A stretch of DNA of 64,000 nt from Saccharomycopsis fibuligera x Saccharomycopsis cf. fibuligera (GCA_001936135.1 CP012813.1:1426001-1490000); one strand, 5' to 3'. Numbered from the stretch's first letter, positions 37,260 to 48,674 are shown. Notes: generated from the letters alone by a model not told the origin. Translations and numbers: made by a program.

Positions 37260-39449
37260 ATGTCAAATGAGGACAGAAGAAGCAGCAGCTCGAGGCATAG
37301 AAGCCATCACAGGGATAGCAGAGATCGCCATCATAGCAGACACCACCGCAGCCATCACCACCGCAGCGGCTCGGACAAGCACTACAGAGACAGAGATTCT
37401 CAAAGCAGAGATTCACACAATAGCAGGAAACATCGATCAGTCGAGGTTGAAAAGCATGAGGTGAGTAAGAAGTCACAGGAAGATCTTGATCTTGATCTTG
37501 ATGATTACGAGTTTGTTGAGTCCGAAGTACCAAATGCAACTGCAACTGCCAATGCAAATGCAAATGGAGATGGTAATGTTGGAAATAATACCGAAGTTCA
37601 AATACTCACTGGAGATTCCGCAATAAGTCATACTGAAATTGAAAATGACAATAACAAAGACGAAAAGCCAATTGAAATACTCCGTCACCCACTTGAAATT
37701 AGTTATGAGTTTGCCGATGCTGGTTCATCTTATCGTATGAGGAAACTTCAAAGATGCATTGATGCTGCTAATGAATCTGGAGAGCTGTTACTCATGGTAG
37801 CTTCGAAGCGATACCCTAGCATCATTGAGTTTCAAATTGCTCAAGAAGAGCAAAAGGAATTACAAAAGCAAAATGAAGATGACAAATACCAGATTAGAAA
37901 AAAGCCCGTCGGCGAATTTATTGATAAGGTGGTGCTAAGTCAAATAACTGCAGATATCAACAATGCCAGGCGAGAAGCAGCCCAAAGAGAAGCAAAAGCA
38001 GCTGAACAAGCCGCATTGAAAGAACAAAAACAGCAACAAGTGGCTGCGCAGTATAAAGAAGCGGTGGAAGTAACACAAGCTCAATTGAATAGTTTGAAAG
38101 CAGACATGCTTAGGGCCAAACTCAAAAGATCTTCGGAATTTGACGAGCTAGAAAAACAGTACACCCAGCTAGAAGACGAGTTTAAACTTCAGCAAAAAAA
38201 AATACAACAATCTCAAATGCAACCACCACAAATCAACAAAGATGATTTGAAGACTCGACTAAGCAAAAATGAAGATGAAATGACAGTCCAGGAATTGTTA
38301 CTAAAGGAAAAACTAACCAATGCACAAAATTACGATCGTGCCAATTTGCAAAATATTATAAAAGACAAAAAATTTGCCAATGATCATGACTATATAGATG
38401 AAATTTCTAGCAAATTAGCTGGCGCTGAAAACTCAGCAGGCAATACTAAAAGCAGTACATTTACCATCAACAAGAATTTTGATGAACTTATGGCGTCAGC
38501 CAAAAATGCACAACGTGGAACTTTAGGGGAAAACAAAAAACAGCGGCCTTGTGTTTATTGTCTTGAAAATTCAACACATTTGAATAATCAACTTTTGATC
38601 TCCGTGGGTGAATACGCTTACGTTTCTTTAAACCATCCAAATATTAATCTCTTGTCCATGACAAAAAGTGGTAAAAGTAAAGCTGCAACTGTGACTGCAG
38701 TTACTGGTTCTGGTGCTGGTGCTGGTGGCCAAATACCAGAACCGCTAATGATCATGCCCATATCACATCGACAAAACAGTCTTTATATGGACGAAGATGA
38801 GCAAAAAGAGGTAAAATCTTACATGTCAGCGATTTCAAAGTATTACTATTCATATTACAATCATGGTTGCATATTCTACGAGCAAAATTTTCAACTACGG
38901 TCTTCGTCGTCGTCAAATCACTTAAGTAGGCATTGTAGTATCAAAGCATTGCCAATTCCTTTAAAATTGCAGAACTCAGTAAAGGGATACTTCAAGAATG
39001 AAATCATGGCGGTGAATGGGGCAACATTAGCTGATTTGAATGCAAATCATCGACTTTTAATAGATACGAGTGGCAGTAACGGCGGTAGCGCCGGCTATCG
39101 CAAATACATTGCTAAAGAATCAGCATTTTTCCATGTTTGGTTCAATTTACAGGGTGGATATGGACACATTATCGAGACAGAAAATGAAAAATGGTCACTA
39201 AATGAAGATTTATTTGCTAGAAGAGTTGTAGGTGGTATGCTTGGGGTTGATTCGTTTGCAGTGGAAGCAAAACTGAGACGTTGGGATTCGGTGCGTGGTG
39301 GCGTAAGAGATTATGGTGATGATAATGGTGATTATGGTGATGGTGGTGGTGGTGAAGGTAAGGGAGAAGGGGAGTTGGATAGGGAGATTGTGGAAAAATT
39401 GGAGAAGGTTAATGAAGGTTGGGTTGAATTTGACCCAACTCTTGCATGA
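37260..39449 (+). CDS. CWF19: CWF19-family spliceosome protein
   Basis: The 729-residue protein has a basic Arg/Ser/His/Asp N-terminus (1-60) like SR-type splicing factors, a long charged coiled coil (about 235-320), and the two CwfJ domains. CwfJ-C1 spans RPCVYCLENSTHLNNQLLIS to HRQNSLYMDEDEQKEV, with a Cys pair and a HIT-like histidine region. CwfJ-C2 runs from AFFHVWFNLQGGYGHIIE to KLRRWD. S. pombe Cwf19 and human CWF19L2 act with the debranching enzyme in intron-lariat turnover. The N-terminus resembles this branch rather than the phosphoesterase-bearing Drn1/CWF19L1. A Gly/Asp/Glu insert of about 30 residues lies near the C-terminus. The ATG at 37260 is first in frame. Confidence 0.85.
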   Translation: MSNEDRRSSSSRHRSHHRDSRDRHHSRHHRSHHHRSGSDKHYRDRDSQSRDSHNSRKHRSVEVEKHEVSKKSQEDLDLDLDDYEFVESEVPNATATANANANGDGNVGNNTEVQILTGDSAISHTEIENDNNKDEKPIEILRHPLEISYEFADAGSSYRMRKLQRCIDAANESGELLLMVASKRYPSIIEFQIAQEEQKELQKQNEDDKYQIRKKPVGEFIDKVVLSQITADINNARREAAQREAKAAEQAALKEQKQQQVAAQYKEAVEVTQAQLNSLKADMLRAKLKRSSEFDELEKQYTQLEDEFKLQQKKIQQSQMQPPQINKDDLKTRLSKNEDEMTVQELLLKEKLTNAQNYDRANLQNIIKDKKFANDHDYIDEISSKLAGAENSAGNTKSSTFTINKNFDELMASAKNAQRGTLGENKKQRPCVYCLENSTHLNNQLLISVGEYAYVSLNHPNINLLSMTKSGKSKAATVTAVTGSGAGAGGQIPEPLMIMPISHRQNSLYMDEDEQKEVKSYMSAISKYYYSYYNHGCIFYEQNFQLRSSSSSNHLSRHCSIKALPIPLKLQNSVKGYFKNEIMAVNGATLADLNANHRLLIDTSGSNGGSAGYRKYIAKESAFFHVWFNLQGGYGHIIETENEKWSLNEDLFARRVVGGMLGVDSFAVEAKLRRWDSVRGGVRDYGDDNGDYGDGGGGEGKGEGELDREIVEKLEKVNEGWVEFDPTLA

Positions 39450-40814
39450 CCTGATGTTGTATCATTAGGAACTGACTTTTTTATATCTTGTTTTTTTTTT
39501 TTTATTAGTGCATAATTTTGTTATGACAAAATAACATACTGATTCATTTTCATTCTCATTCTCATTACAAATAACTGCAGAAACACCAAATTTTTTTAAG
39601 ACTGCTTTAATAAAGTCAGCTCATTGCAATTTGATTTAGAGGTTGTTTCATAGTAGTTTGTTTATGTAAATTTCTCAGTGAAGAGAAAGTGTACTTTTGA
39701 GTCAAATTAAGCATTCCTGCTATAATATAGAATAGTGTATATTATTCCTATATAATTTGAGCTTATTTCCATTTTACCAATAGACGCAAAAGAAAAACAG
39801 TATGACGCTAAAAAAATCATACAAATCTTGTAAATGGTATATGGCAAGTTGGCTTCAACAAATTGACTTGGAAATGCGTTTTATCTAAAATTTCAAACTT
39901 ATATTGTCGTTAAAAGAAATATCGAATGTTTTTTGAACAATCAGAAGCCAAATCAAGGCAAAAAATAAAATAAAATAAAACAAAATAAAACGCAATTTGC
40001 TGATGTCATTTATAATTGCAAAACGACAAAGATTACAAATCAAATCTTTCCCAAAAGATTTTGCCACGTTTTATGGTACGCTTTCAATAAGTTATATTTA
40101 TGAAATGTATAAAAAGAGCAGAAAAACGTCACTTCCTAAAACTTTCATAATAACATTCTTTAATTAGTTGTCAAATACATAAAATGTCACGGATATGATT
40201 TAACTCATATCAAAGCGTATTAGAGTGTCGCATATCTCAAGTACTTGATCGATCCTCAAAAACCAAAATATCAACCATCTTGGACAAAAATCACTCCTAT
40301 ATTTATTTCAAATCCGATTAACACTAACGGGGCTTTAACTTATATAAGCTTCCGCAATATAATAACGGCTGAGCTATACTGTATATATATCTTGATAAGT
40401 TTATAGGAATATGTTTTCTATTACTTATATAGAAATAATTATTTAATCTCGTTTGTAAAATAAAAAAGACAATTTTGGAACGGTCTTTAGGCAAAATGGA
40501 ACCTTTTTGTTTAAACGTTTTTTGAGAGACTTTCCGCGATCGAGTTAGCCCCAGTTCCTATGGTTTATAGTTACTACGGGATGCAGAATTGTAAGGCTTT
40601 CTGTTTTTCAAGGATAGTAAGCCTTTTCTATATCTAGTGATGGTTTTGCTGAATAGCCTTAAAACTTACGAGAACTAGTTAATACTAATTTCGACCATAT
40701 TATTTACTATTATGAAAAAGTTGTGAATAAAGAATTGAAAATTGAGGTGCTAAATTTTGACTAAATAAAATAAGAAAGAAGAACTGAAGTTGAATAGGTT
40801 AAAAAGTGGCGTGC
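39450..40814. other. 1.4-kb intergenic region, CWF19/PRB1 convergent
   Basis: This AT-rich DNA lies between convergent stops, with T-runs just after CWF19, an (AAAAT)n stretch at about 39959-39990, and palindromic AT stretches near 40380. It is long for a convergent spacer, but no frame or RNA is recognised. Confidence 0.5.
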
Positions 40815-42233
40815 TTAGATGTTTTTCCAGAAGTCAGACAAGTCACCGCCAGCACCATTGTAAGCCAAGACGTTTGGAGAACCAGAGCCAACATCAGAAA
40901 GAGCGTCTTCAGTACCAAAGGAAACAATAGCTTTTTTCAATTGTGCCGGAGTGACAGCAGAAGCGGAAGAGTAAGTGGAGTTGGCACTTGGCTGCAAGGA
41001 CAAAAAGTAGGTCAATAAGCCAGCAATATGTGGAGAGGCCATGGAAGTACCTGAGATGGTGTTTGTAGCTGAGTTTGAGCCAATCCAAGTGGACAAAATG
41101 TCTTGACCTGGAGCAAAAATGTCAACACATTTACCATAGTTGGAGAAACTTGCTCTAGCATCGGCATTGGTACTGGCACCAACAGTGACAACTTTCTCAG
41201 CAGAAGCTGGAGAAGTGTTGCAAGCATCTTGGTTTTCATTACCAGCAGCAACGGCAAAATGAACACCAGCTTCAACAGCAGCATTAGCAGCATTGTTCAC
41301 AGCTTCAGATTTACCACCACCAAGGGACATGTTAGCAGTAGAACCTTTGTAGCCAGATTTAGAAGCGTTTTCCTTGTGTTTCTTAGCAACCCATTGGATA
41401 CCTTTGATGACGTCGGAGTTGGTACCGGATCCAGAAGAGTCCAATACTTTAACGGCGACCAAATTGGCCTTCTTAGCAACACCGTAGGTCTTAGATCCAA
41501 TGGTACCAGCACAGTGAGTTCCGTGGCCAACACCATCGGAGTCACCATCAGATGGGAAAGTAGTTCCCCAAGAAGCTCTGCCTTCGAAATCTTCATGGTC
41601 GGTGTTGATACCGGTATCAACGATAAATGAAGTAACACCTTCACCAGCATCAGCGTCGTAAAGGTATTTGCCAGTGCTGGCGCCATCGACAGATTTCTTA
41701 GAAGCAATTCTAGCCAACCCCCATGGAGCATCGTCTTGAGTAGTAGCGTCGAAAGCTTTGACAACTGCATCTTGTTCAATGAAGGCAACATCCTTGTTTT
41801 TCTTTAACTCTTCAATAGTCTCTTTCAAGAAGTAACCGGCATAACCTTTCAATTTGTCTTCGATATCAAAGTCAAAAGAGATTCCGCCATGTTTGTCACT
41901 GCTGTCTTTGGCAGTATTGCTGAAGAATTTGTTTTGTGGCTCATTAGCGAGCAATTTAGCACTGTGTGTCTTTTGTTGTTTTTGGACCCAGTTCTTGTGG
42001 ACAGTCAAATCGTCGCTAGAAAGTTCATTTTTCAAAACGACAATATACTTGTCGGCAACAGCGCCAGCGGAGGCGGTGTAGACTGGAGCTTCTTCAGCAG
42101 AAGCAGAAGTGTCTCTGGCTTGCAAAGAGGCAGCCATTTCGTCACGTTTTGCGTTATCAACAGATGGAATAACCAAAGCGTTGGCAACAGAAGCAACAGC
42201 AACAGCAGTTAAGACAGAAGTAGAGAGTTTCAT
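40815..42233 (-). CDS. PRB1: vacuolar subtilisin-like protease (proteinase B)
   Basis: This 472-residue S8 serine protease has a signal peptide (1-19, ending SVANA), an I9-type inhibitory propeptide (about 60-160, YIVVLKN to VAFIEQDAVV) and the mature enzyme from about residue 170. The triad is Asp206 (IVDTGI), His237 (GHGTHCAGT) and Ser397 (GTSMASPH), with oxyanion Asn332 (AAGNEN). Yeast Prb1 matures in the vacuole after Pep4 cleavage and degrades autophagic cargo. Codon bias is strong toward TTG, GCT, ACC and AAG, indicating high expression. The protein is shorter than S. cerevisiae Prb1, whose propeptide is longer. It could be a Prb1/Ysp3-type paralogue. Confidence 0.88.
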   Translation of the reverse strand: MKLSTSVLTAVAVASVANALVIPSVDNAKRDEMAASLQARDTSASAEEAPVYTASAGAVADKYIVVLKNELSSDDLTVHKNWVQKQQKTHSAKLLANEPQNKFFSNTAKDSSDKHGGISFDFDIEDKLKGYAGYFLKETIEELKKNKDVAFIEQDAVVKAFDATTQDDAPWGLARIASKKSVDGASTGKYLYDADAGEGVTSFIVDTGINTDHEDFEGRASWGTTFPSDGDSDGVGHGTHCAGTIGSKTYGVAKKANLVAVKVLDSSGSGTNSDVIKGIQWVAKKHKENASKSGYKGSTANMSLGGGKSEAVNNAANAAVEAGVHFAVAAGNENQDACNTSPASAEKVVTVGASTNADARASFSNYGKCVDIFAPGQDILSTWIGSNSATNTISGTSMASPHIAGLLTYFLSLQPSANSTYSSASAVTPAQLKKAIVSFGTEDALSDVGSGSPNVLAYNGAGGDLSDFWKNI

Positions 42234-42588
42234 TTTGTAGAATTGAATTGAATTGAATGAAATTAAAAAAGCAATGAAATGTTAAAGAGAATTGAATACA
42301 ATGGAAGGATAAAAGAAAAGTATTGATTTTTGATGATATTAAAAAAGATATTTACAACTTTGCCTAGAAAACGAAAAGCAAAGCCCATTCATTTATACAA
42401 TTTTCGAACGGTAAAAGACTGCTCTATTTTTTGATATCCAAGTCAATAAGCCACACCGCACAATCTCAGTAATGCAACTGTCCCATATTCCTTGGAGCTT
42501 CAATTGTTCCTGAAGCTAGTGAATGGCGCTCCAATTTTGATATAGTGGGCAGTTATCCATACTTCACGGTCCACCACTGCGCTATTAC

Positions 42589-42939
42589 TTAAGCCTCCGC
42601 CTGCACAGTGTTGGCACCCTGCTTAACATTCCAGTATCGCGCCTTGAGCCAAGATACGGACTTGGGCACGGTAGCTGGACTAAAAACCACGACGGCGGCG
42701 GACTTTCCACAGGGTCCTGCTGTTGGATTACGTTGCCAGGGCGCACATATTGGATTGGCTTGAGAAAGAAAAGTTCCATTAGCAAGCATTGTACAAGCCA
42801 AAAATACGGCAGCAGTTGTGCTGCCTTGTTGATGATGATGTATCAATATTGAAAAAGCTAATAATAGTAGTTTGCCAGAGTTGCACGGCAGAGCGCCCGC
42901 CCCGCCAGCTCCCTGCTGCATGTTGGAAAAACTGAGCAT
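42589..42939 (-). CDS. possible 116-aa small ORF, doubtful
   Basis: An ATG-started frame of 116 codons covers most of the only GC-richer block in this intergenic region. It encodes a hydrophobic stretch (KLLLLAFSILI, then TAAVFLACTMLANGTFLS) and a C-terminal half with Trp and Pro (ICAPWQRNPTAGPCGKSAAV). I recognise no family. The frame could be chance in GC-rich DNA, and overlapping frames of similar size exist. It would be upstream of PRB1 on the same strand. Confidence 0.22.
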   Translation of the reverse strand: MLSFSNMQQGAGGAGALPCNSGKLLLLAFSILIHHHQQGSTTAAVFLACTMLANGTFLSQANPICAPWQRNPTAGPCGKSAAVVVFSPATVPKSVSWLKARYWNVKQGANTVQAEA

Positions 42940-43636
42940 TGAGTGACAAGAATATCATTTTTCCTCTGTCTTTGTCTTTGGTACACAATTTGTTGCAATA
43001 CTCCACGTACAAAAAAAAAAAAAAAAAAAAAATTACGTTGCACAGCTATTGTTTTGCAGCGCCAGAATCAGCAATATTGTGTGTTAGATAATGTGGTTTT
43101 TGGCACAATTTTAAGGTTGAGTAGGCTTCCGTATTATTGTTGTCCCTGTATTCATTGCCTATTTTCCTACATTTTATGAGAAATAGTTTAAACGAAACCA
43201 ATGAATGAATCAAAAAAGCAATTACTACGTCGAAACAGCATCAGTAAAATCATTGAATAATCATTATCTAATTATGATAGAGTTCAATAACGAAATGTAT
43301 ATGAAACTAAATATAAAAATGTTAAAGTCTGGACGAAGTGAATAAACACAATAAGTACAATGAACAGAATGATTGAAAATGGGAGGAAAAAAAATAAACA
43401 AATAAAAAGGGACAACGAGGTTAAAAAAAAAAAAGACTAATTTTTTTTTCTTTCTCCTTCCTCGACTCTTTTGATGCCTAGTGATGCTTAATGATTAAAA
43501 CAAACAAATAACCAAACAATTAATAAATGATATAAAAATGAGGCGAAATAAAAAATGATTTGAAAATAAAATAAAAATAGAAATAAAAAGCAAAAATATC
43601 AAGCAAATATCACACACAAACAAAAACAACACGTAA

Positions 43637-43641
<5 letters not shown>

Positions 43642-43681
<40 letters not shown>
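43642..43681. repeat. (AT)20 dinucleotide microsatellite
   Basis: Twenty uninterrupted AT units downstream of the MDM38 stop, followed closely by a T-run at 43719-43746. Confidence 0.95.
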
Positions 43682-43683
<2 letters not shown>

Positions 43684-43778
43684 AAAATGACTTATTACTA
43701 TTTTTCTTTAAAACTATCTTTTTTTTTTTTTTTTTTTTTTTTTTTTATTTTATTATTACTACTTTTTTTTTTTGTCAC

Positions 43779-45221
43779 TCATTTCTTGGCAGTGCCTTCC
43801 TTCTCCTTCTCTTCATTCTTCTTTTCATCTTCGATTCTTTTCTCTTCATCTAATTTCAAAGTATCCTTAACAGGAATAATCAACCCACCGTCTTTTTCCT
43901 GTTTGTTTTCGCTCTTGATCAATTCTTCTTGCTCCTTGATGACGTTCAATCTTTCAGAGTTGGTAACTTCCTTACGAGGTGCCACTTCAATTTGGGCCTC
44001 ATGGATCAATTCGTCAGGAATACTACTCAACACCGTTTCCAACGCATCGTACAAGTTACTAACGCTACTCAATTCACCATAAGTGTAAGCATTAGACAAC
44101 AACAACAATGTGGATGGAACTTTTTCTCTAAGTCTTAGGTTCAACCAAATTTGCAAATCGTCTCTCAATCTAGCTGGGGACACCCCGTGAATTTTGATCC
44201 CACGGCTAGCGCAAGCAAGCTGCAACTCAGGAACAGAAAGGGCTTCAACCCCTTCGTAGTCTAACGCTTTATCATCTGTTTTGATCTGCAACATCTTGTA
44301 GCGGATTCTATAACGGAGCATTTGGTCCGTGCCGAATGGTTTCAAATTGATGTATTTTGCCATAGCGACAAGCTGAGGTCTTGACAAATTGTCCAAAACC
44401 ATGTCATCTTTGAAAGCACGAGCAACGTTCAACAATTCGCCGCGGGTAGGCTTAATGGAGAGCGATCTGATTTTGGTGAAAAACTCTTCAAACTGCTGTT
44501 TTTGAATCGGAGTGAAACTCGAAGGTAGCTTGACACCAGACTTGTCAACGGTTTCAATCAAAATGTCACTAACGGTTTTTCTAGTCTTTCTCAAACTTCT
44601 CAATTTCTTTTCCTTATCGGTTTTGGACTCGTAAGTGGATGGCAATAAGTCAGGGAAGAGCTTGAGGGCAATAGGCAACAATAATTCGGCAAATGGGATG
44701 ATTATAAACATGGCAAATGGCACGACTCTGACCAAGTCAGAAGTGGTTCTTTTCAACTGATTGAATTCTCTTCTGGTGAGTTCGTAACCGGTGAGAAGCT
44801 TGATAAGCAAACGGGAACTAATTTTGATTTCAAGACCAAGAAGTTTGGTGCCGTCCCAGTAATGTTTTGCTTCATGTTTAACTTTGTCCCAAATGGTGAG
44901 CTTTGTAGTTGGCGTGCTTGGATCAGAGGATGGAGGAGGAGTAGAAGGAGGAGTTGAAGGAGCTGGCTTTCTGTTGCTGCTGTCGGGAGAAGTGGAGTTG
45001 TATCTCACCCCACCGAGAAAACGATGGTGGCTAGCAATGCCGACAACACCAACAGGAGCAGCAGCGGCAGCAGCGGCAGCAGCAGCAGTTGATTTGGAAA
45101 TCACTGACTTTTTATCAAAGACAGTATTAGCGGCGGCAACAATGCCAAAAGTACGATGTTGATAGGCCAAAGCAAAGTGGTGGCGGGCCCTTGGTACAAG
45201 GGCGATTCGTTTAGGAAGCAT
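43779..45221 (-). CDS. MDM38: LETM1-family mitochondrial protein Mdm38
   Basis: The 480-residue inner-membrane protein has an Arg-rich presequence, a run of 10 Ala at 46-55, a Pro/Ser/Thr linker (about 85-105), one membrane segment (about 168-190, RVVPFAMFIIIPFAELLLPI) and the LETM1 ribosome-binding domain (about 200-420, with LVAMAKYINLKPFGTDQMLR and LQLACASRGIKIHGVSPARL). It ends in a Lys/Glu coiled coil. Mdm38 supports K+/H+ exchange and binds mitochondrial ribosomes for membrane insertion of Cox1 and Cytb. The paralogue Ylh47 is possible, but the length fits Mdm38 well. The ATG at 45219-45221 gives a good presequence. It lies head-to-tail with ACO1. Confidence 0.92.
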   Translation of the reverse strand: MLPKRIALVPRARHHFALAYQHRTFGIVAAANTVFDKKSVISKSTAAAAAAAAAAPVGVVGIASHHRFLGGVRYNSTSPDSSNRKPAPSTPPSTPPPSSDPSTPTTKLTIWDKVKHEAKHYWDGTKLLGLEIKISSRLLIKLLTGYELTRREFNQLKRTTSDLVRVVPFAMFIIIPFAELLLPIALKLFPDLLPSTYESKTDKEKKLRSLRKTRKTVSDILIETVDKSGVKLPSSFTPIQKQQFEEFFTKIRSLSIKPTRGELLNVARAFKDDMVLDNLSRPQLVAMAKYINLKPFGTDQMLRYRIRYKMLQIKTDDKALDYEGVEALSVPELQLACASRGIKIHGVSPARLRDDLQIWLNLRLREKVPSTLLLLSNAYTYGELSSVSNLYDALETVLSSIPDELIHEAQIEVAPRKEVTNSERLNVIKEQEELIKSENKQEKDGGLIIPVKDTLKLDEEKRIEDEKKNEEKEKEGTAKK

Positions 45222-46198
45222 GACTCAATGTTGGTTGGTTGGTTGGTTGGGGGGTTGAAGCTTGGATGGAAGGGATGGTTAGGAATGGAAGGGCGAATAG
45301 GTTAAGGATGGATGAAGTAGTGGTAGAGGAGGTTTAAAGCCGTGGGTGGATGAGTAAGTAGTACAACCAGCAAACCAGCAAAGGGAATAAATGTGTGGGG
45401 CGGATAGTGGGGGGTGGAAACGAGGAAATGAAAAAAAAAAAAAAAAAAAATAAATAAATAAAGAGAAAGAGAATTGTTGGTGGTGAAAAATGGAGGTGAT
45501 TGATTATTTTTTATTTTTTGTTGGTTATGGCACTGGGATGAGGATAAGGATGCAAGTGGAATCAAAGGCTCAGCCAGCCAGCCAGTCAGTCAGTCAGTCA
45601 GTCAGTCAAGTGGATCTATCTTCCTGGATGGCTAATGTTGGCGATGACTGACGGGAGTGTGAAAGCAAAAAGCGAATGCGAACGTGGAAATCCCTCGGCC
45701 GCCAAAAGCCGAAACCCGCAAATGAAAAATTTTTACTGCGCACTCCGAAAGCTGCTATCTGCACATCAGCTCGGCTGCTCAGCTCATTGACGTTAGTTAT
45801 ACGGAAACACGCAAAGACCTGAATCTCAATAAAAGCATAGATCTACTATCGCTGTGCTACAATAGTGTTCACTACACACAAGTCGCAATATACGCAACAA
45901 ATATCCAAAAAAACCAAATAGTAGATACGCAAAAGAAAAACATTTTTTTTTTTCATCGAATATTAAAGTAACAGACCTTCAACTGAATTTATATTGCAGC
46001 GGAAAAGGGGAGCAGGAAATAAAAAAAAAAAAAAAAAAAGTTGAAAAAGAATGTGTTAACGTTTAGAAATAAATGGACATATCAAACAAGAAAGATGGTT
46101 AAGAAAAGAAAAAAAGAAAAAAAAGAAAAAAAAAAAAAAAGATGGTAAAAAGTTATGCTAGTGTTGTTGATTTAAAATTTGTTGCAAAAGCTGTTTAT
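45222..46198. other. MDM38 promoter region and ACO1 3' side
   Basis: It contains a (TTGG)5 repeat at 45231-45250 right before the MDM38 ATG, A-runs near 45429-45450, 46020-46039 and 46116-46140, and a (CAGC)n/(CAGT)n array. A TGAAAAATTTTT stretch near 45725 resembles an RRPE but is about 500 bases from MDM38. No gene is seen. Confidence 0.5.
45570..45608. repeat. (CAGC)3-(CAGT)6 tetranucleotide array
   Basis: CAGC units change into six CAGT units (45583-45606) within the MDM38 upstream region. Confidence 0.85.
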
Positions 46199-48553
46199 TT
46201 ATTTACCAGCAAGTTGAGCCATTCTGTTCAAAGCAGAACCAGCCTTGAACCATTCAATTTGTTCTTGGTTAAAAGTGTGAGACAATTCACTGGACCATTT
46301 TTCACCTTCTGGGGTGGTGACTTCAAGAATCAAGTTCTTACCTGGAGCAAAAGTAGTCAATCCCTTGATGGAGATCTTGTCGAATGGGTTAATCTTGTCG
46401 TAGTCTTCTGGGTGGACAAAGTTCAATGGCAACAAACCTTGTTTCTTCAAGTTAGTTTCGTGAATTCTGGCAAAGGACTTGGTGATGATGGCGAAACCAC
46501 CGAGGAATCTTGGTTCCAAAGCGGCGTGTTCTCTAGAAGAACCTTCACCCATATTGTCAGCACCAATAACAACCCACTTAAGACCGTGGTCTCTGTAGTA
46601 TTGAGCAACTTCTGGGACACCTTGGTATTCACCGGTAAGTTGATTCTTCAAGGTGTTAGCCTTGTCGTTTTCAGCATTGATAGCACCAATCATGTAGTTG
46701 TTAGAGATGTTTTCCAAGTGACCTCTGTATTTCAACCAAGGACCAGCCATAGAAATGTGGTCAGTGGTGGTCTTACCCTTGGCCTTGATCAAAATTGGCA
46801 ATTCGATAGCGTCTTTACCGTCCCAAGCATTGAATGGAGTCAACAATTGCAAACGGTCAGAGGTTGGAGAAACAGCAACACTAACGGTAGATCTGTCCTT
46901 TGGTGGAGCTTGGTAGGTGTTTTCACCTGCATCGTAACCCTTTGGTGGCAAACCGATACCATGTGGAGGTTTCAACAAGAACTCGTTACCGTCCTTGTCC
47001 TTTAATTTGTCAGTGATTGGGTTGAATCTCAAGTCACCGGCAATGGCGTAAGCGGTGACCATTTCTGGGGAGGCAACAAAAGCGTGGGTGGATGGGTTAC
47101 CATCGTTTCTGGAGGTGAAGTTTCTGTTGAAAGAGGAGACAATGGTGTTCTTGTCACCCTTCTTGATGTCTCTTCTGTCCCATTGACCGATACATGGACC
47201 ACAAGCGTTAGCAAGGACAACACCGCCAAATTCTTTGAAAGTGTCGATTTGACCGTCTCTTTCGATAGTGGCTCTAACTTGTTCGGAACCTGGGGTAACG
47301 GTGAAGATAGACTTAGCCTTCAAACCGTGCTCAGCAGCATCCTTGATGATAGAAGCGGATCTGGTCATATCTTCGTAAGAAGAGTTGGTACAGGAACCAA
47401 TCAAACCAACCTTAACTTCGAATGGCCAGTCATTCTTGGCAGCAATCTCCTTCATCTTGGAAACTGGGGTAGCCAAGTCTGGGGTGAATGGACCATTGAC
47501 ATATGGTTCCAAGGTGTTCAAGTCGATTTCAATGACTTCGTCGTACTCAGCACCTTCATCGGCCTTCAAGAAGTTGTCCTTGTACAAGTTAGCAAAAGAG
47601 GAAACTTGGTTTCTCTTGGTGGCATCCAAGTAGTCAACCATGGACTTGTTGAATGGGAAAACAGAAGTGGTAGCACCAATTTCAGCACCCATATTACAGA
47701 TGGTACCCATACCGGTACAAGAGAAGGTGTCGACACCAGGACCAAAGTACTCAACAATCTTACCGGTACCACCCTTGACGGTAGTGATACCAGCCAACTT
47801 CAAGATGATGTCCTTTGGAGAGGCCCAGCCATTCATCTTACCAGTCAATTTGACACCGAGGATCTTTGGAGCCTTCAATTCCCATGGCAAACCAGACATG
47901 ACATCGACGGCATCAGCACCACCGACACCAATAGCCAATTGACCCAAACCACCAGCGTTTGGAGTGTGGGAGTCAGTACCGATAATCAAAGCACCTGGGA
48001 AAGCGTAGTTTTCCAAGACAATTTGATGGATGATACCGGAGCCCGGCTTCCAGAAACCGATATTGTACTTGGCACAAGCAGAGGCCAAAAAGTCGTAGAC
48101 CTCCTTGTTCAAGTTGATGGCTCTGTCCAAATCCTTGGCGCCACCGATTTGGGCCTGAATCAAATGGTCACAGTGGACAGTGACTGGGGTAGCAACTTCA
48201 GGCAAACCAGCAGACATGAATTGCAAAATAGCCATTTGAGCAGTGGCATCTTGACAAGCGACTCTGTCAGGTCTCAACTTCAAGTAGGAGACACCTCTTT
48301 CGATTTCCTGGTTGTGAGGGTCGTCCAAGTGACCGTACAACAATTTTTCAGCGTAGGTCAAAGGTCTGTTCAATCTTTCCTTGACAATCTTGACGTTTTC
48401 CAAGTTTTGCTTGTAGTTAAGGAAAGAAAAGTCTTCCAACAAGTTCTGGTGGACCTTGGAGTCTGGAGTGAGGTTGGAGGAGACGGTAGTGGCCAAGCCG
48501 CGGCGGGCAATGGTGGAGGACAATCTCTTGGAGTATGTTCTAGCAGCCAACAT
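46199..48553 (-). CDS. ACO1: mitochondrial aconitase
   Basis: The 784-residue aconitate hydratase of the TCA cycle interconverts citrate and isocitrate in the matrix. The N-terminus is a presequence ([20 protein letters not shown]). [4Fe-4S] ligands are Cys388 in [10 protein letters not shown] and Cys451 and Cys454 in [13 protein letters not shown]. Other signatures are [14 protein letters not shown] at 191-204 and [13 protein letters not shown] near the C-terminus. Codon use is extremely biased (TTG, GGT, AAG, GCC/GCT, ACC), marking very high expression. The same bias leaves long open frames on the opposite strand that are not genes. A TATA element and a CCAAT box lie upstream, consistent with HAP-complex control by carbon source and iron. 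The ATG at 48551-48553 is used. Confidence 0.97.
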   Translation of the reverse strand: MLAARTYSKRLSSTIARRGLATTVSSNLTPDSKVHQNLLEDFSFLNYKQNLENVKIVKERLNRPLTYAEKLLYGHLDDPHNQEIERGVSYLKLRPDRVACQDATAQMAILQFMSAGLPEVATPVTVHCDHLIQAQIGGAKDLDRAINLNKEVYDFLASACAKYNIGFWKPGSGIIHQIVLENYAFPGALIIGTDSHTPNAGGLGQLAIGVGGADAVDVMSGLPWELKAPKILGVKLTGKMNGWASPKDIILKLAGITTVKGGTGKIVEYFGPGVDTFSCTGMGTICNMGAEIGATTSVFPFNKSMVDYLDATKRNQVSSFANLYKDNFLKADEGAEYDEVIEIDLNTLEPYVNGPFTPDLATPVSKMKEIAAKNDWPFEVKVGLIGSCTNSSYEDMTRSASIIKDAAEHGLKAKSIFTVTPGSEQVRATIERDGQIDTFKEFGGVVLANACGPCIGQWDRRDIKKGDKNTIVSSFNRNFTSRNDGNPSTHAFVASPEMVTAYAIAGDLRFNPITDKLKDKDGNEFLLKPPHGIGLPPKGYDAGENTYQAPPKDRSTVSVAVSPTSDRLQLLTPFNAWDGKDAIELPILIKAKGKTTTDHISMAGPWLKYRGHLENISNNYMIGAINAENDKANTLKNQLTGEYQGVPEVAQYYRDHGLKWVVIGADNMGEGSSREHAALEPRFLGGFAIITKSFARIHETNLKKQGLLPLNFVHPEDYDKINPFDKISIKGLTTFAPGKNLILEVTTPEGEKWSSELSHTFNQEQIEWFKAGSALNRMAQLAGK

Positions 48554-48674
48554 GGTGAAAAGTATGACACTGGAAGTGATGGTAGTATAGAAACTGGAAC
48601 AACAACAAGCAAGAGAGAGGGAGAGGGAGAGGAGAGAAGCGTAGCAGTAGCAAACCAGGGCAGGCTGACAAGCT

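Larger units (their letters stand above)
42234..43778. other. 1.5-kb region: PRB1 promoter and MDM38 3' side
   Basis: The PRB1 leader contains a GAATT-type repeat at 42239-42258. A GC-richer block at about 42585-42940 holds a possible small frame, listed separately. Beyond it come an A-run near 43011-43031, A-rich DNA, an (AT)20 array and a 28-base T-run before the MDM38 stop. No tRNA is seen. Confidence 0.5.

Noticed and set aside
41103-41630. Antisense frame over PRB1
   Set aside because: Shadow of a codon-biased gene; the product is Ser/Val/Thr-rich and unlike any family.
45724-45737. RRPE-like TGAAAAATTTTT in the MDM38 upstream region
   Set aside because: It is about 500 bases from the start codon, has no PAC partner and lies in A/T-rich DNA where it can arise by chance.
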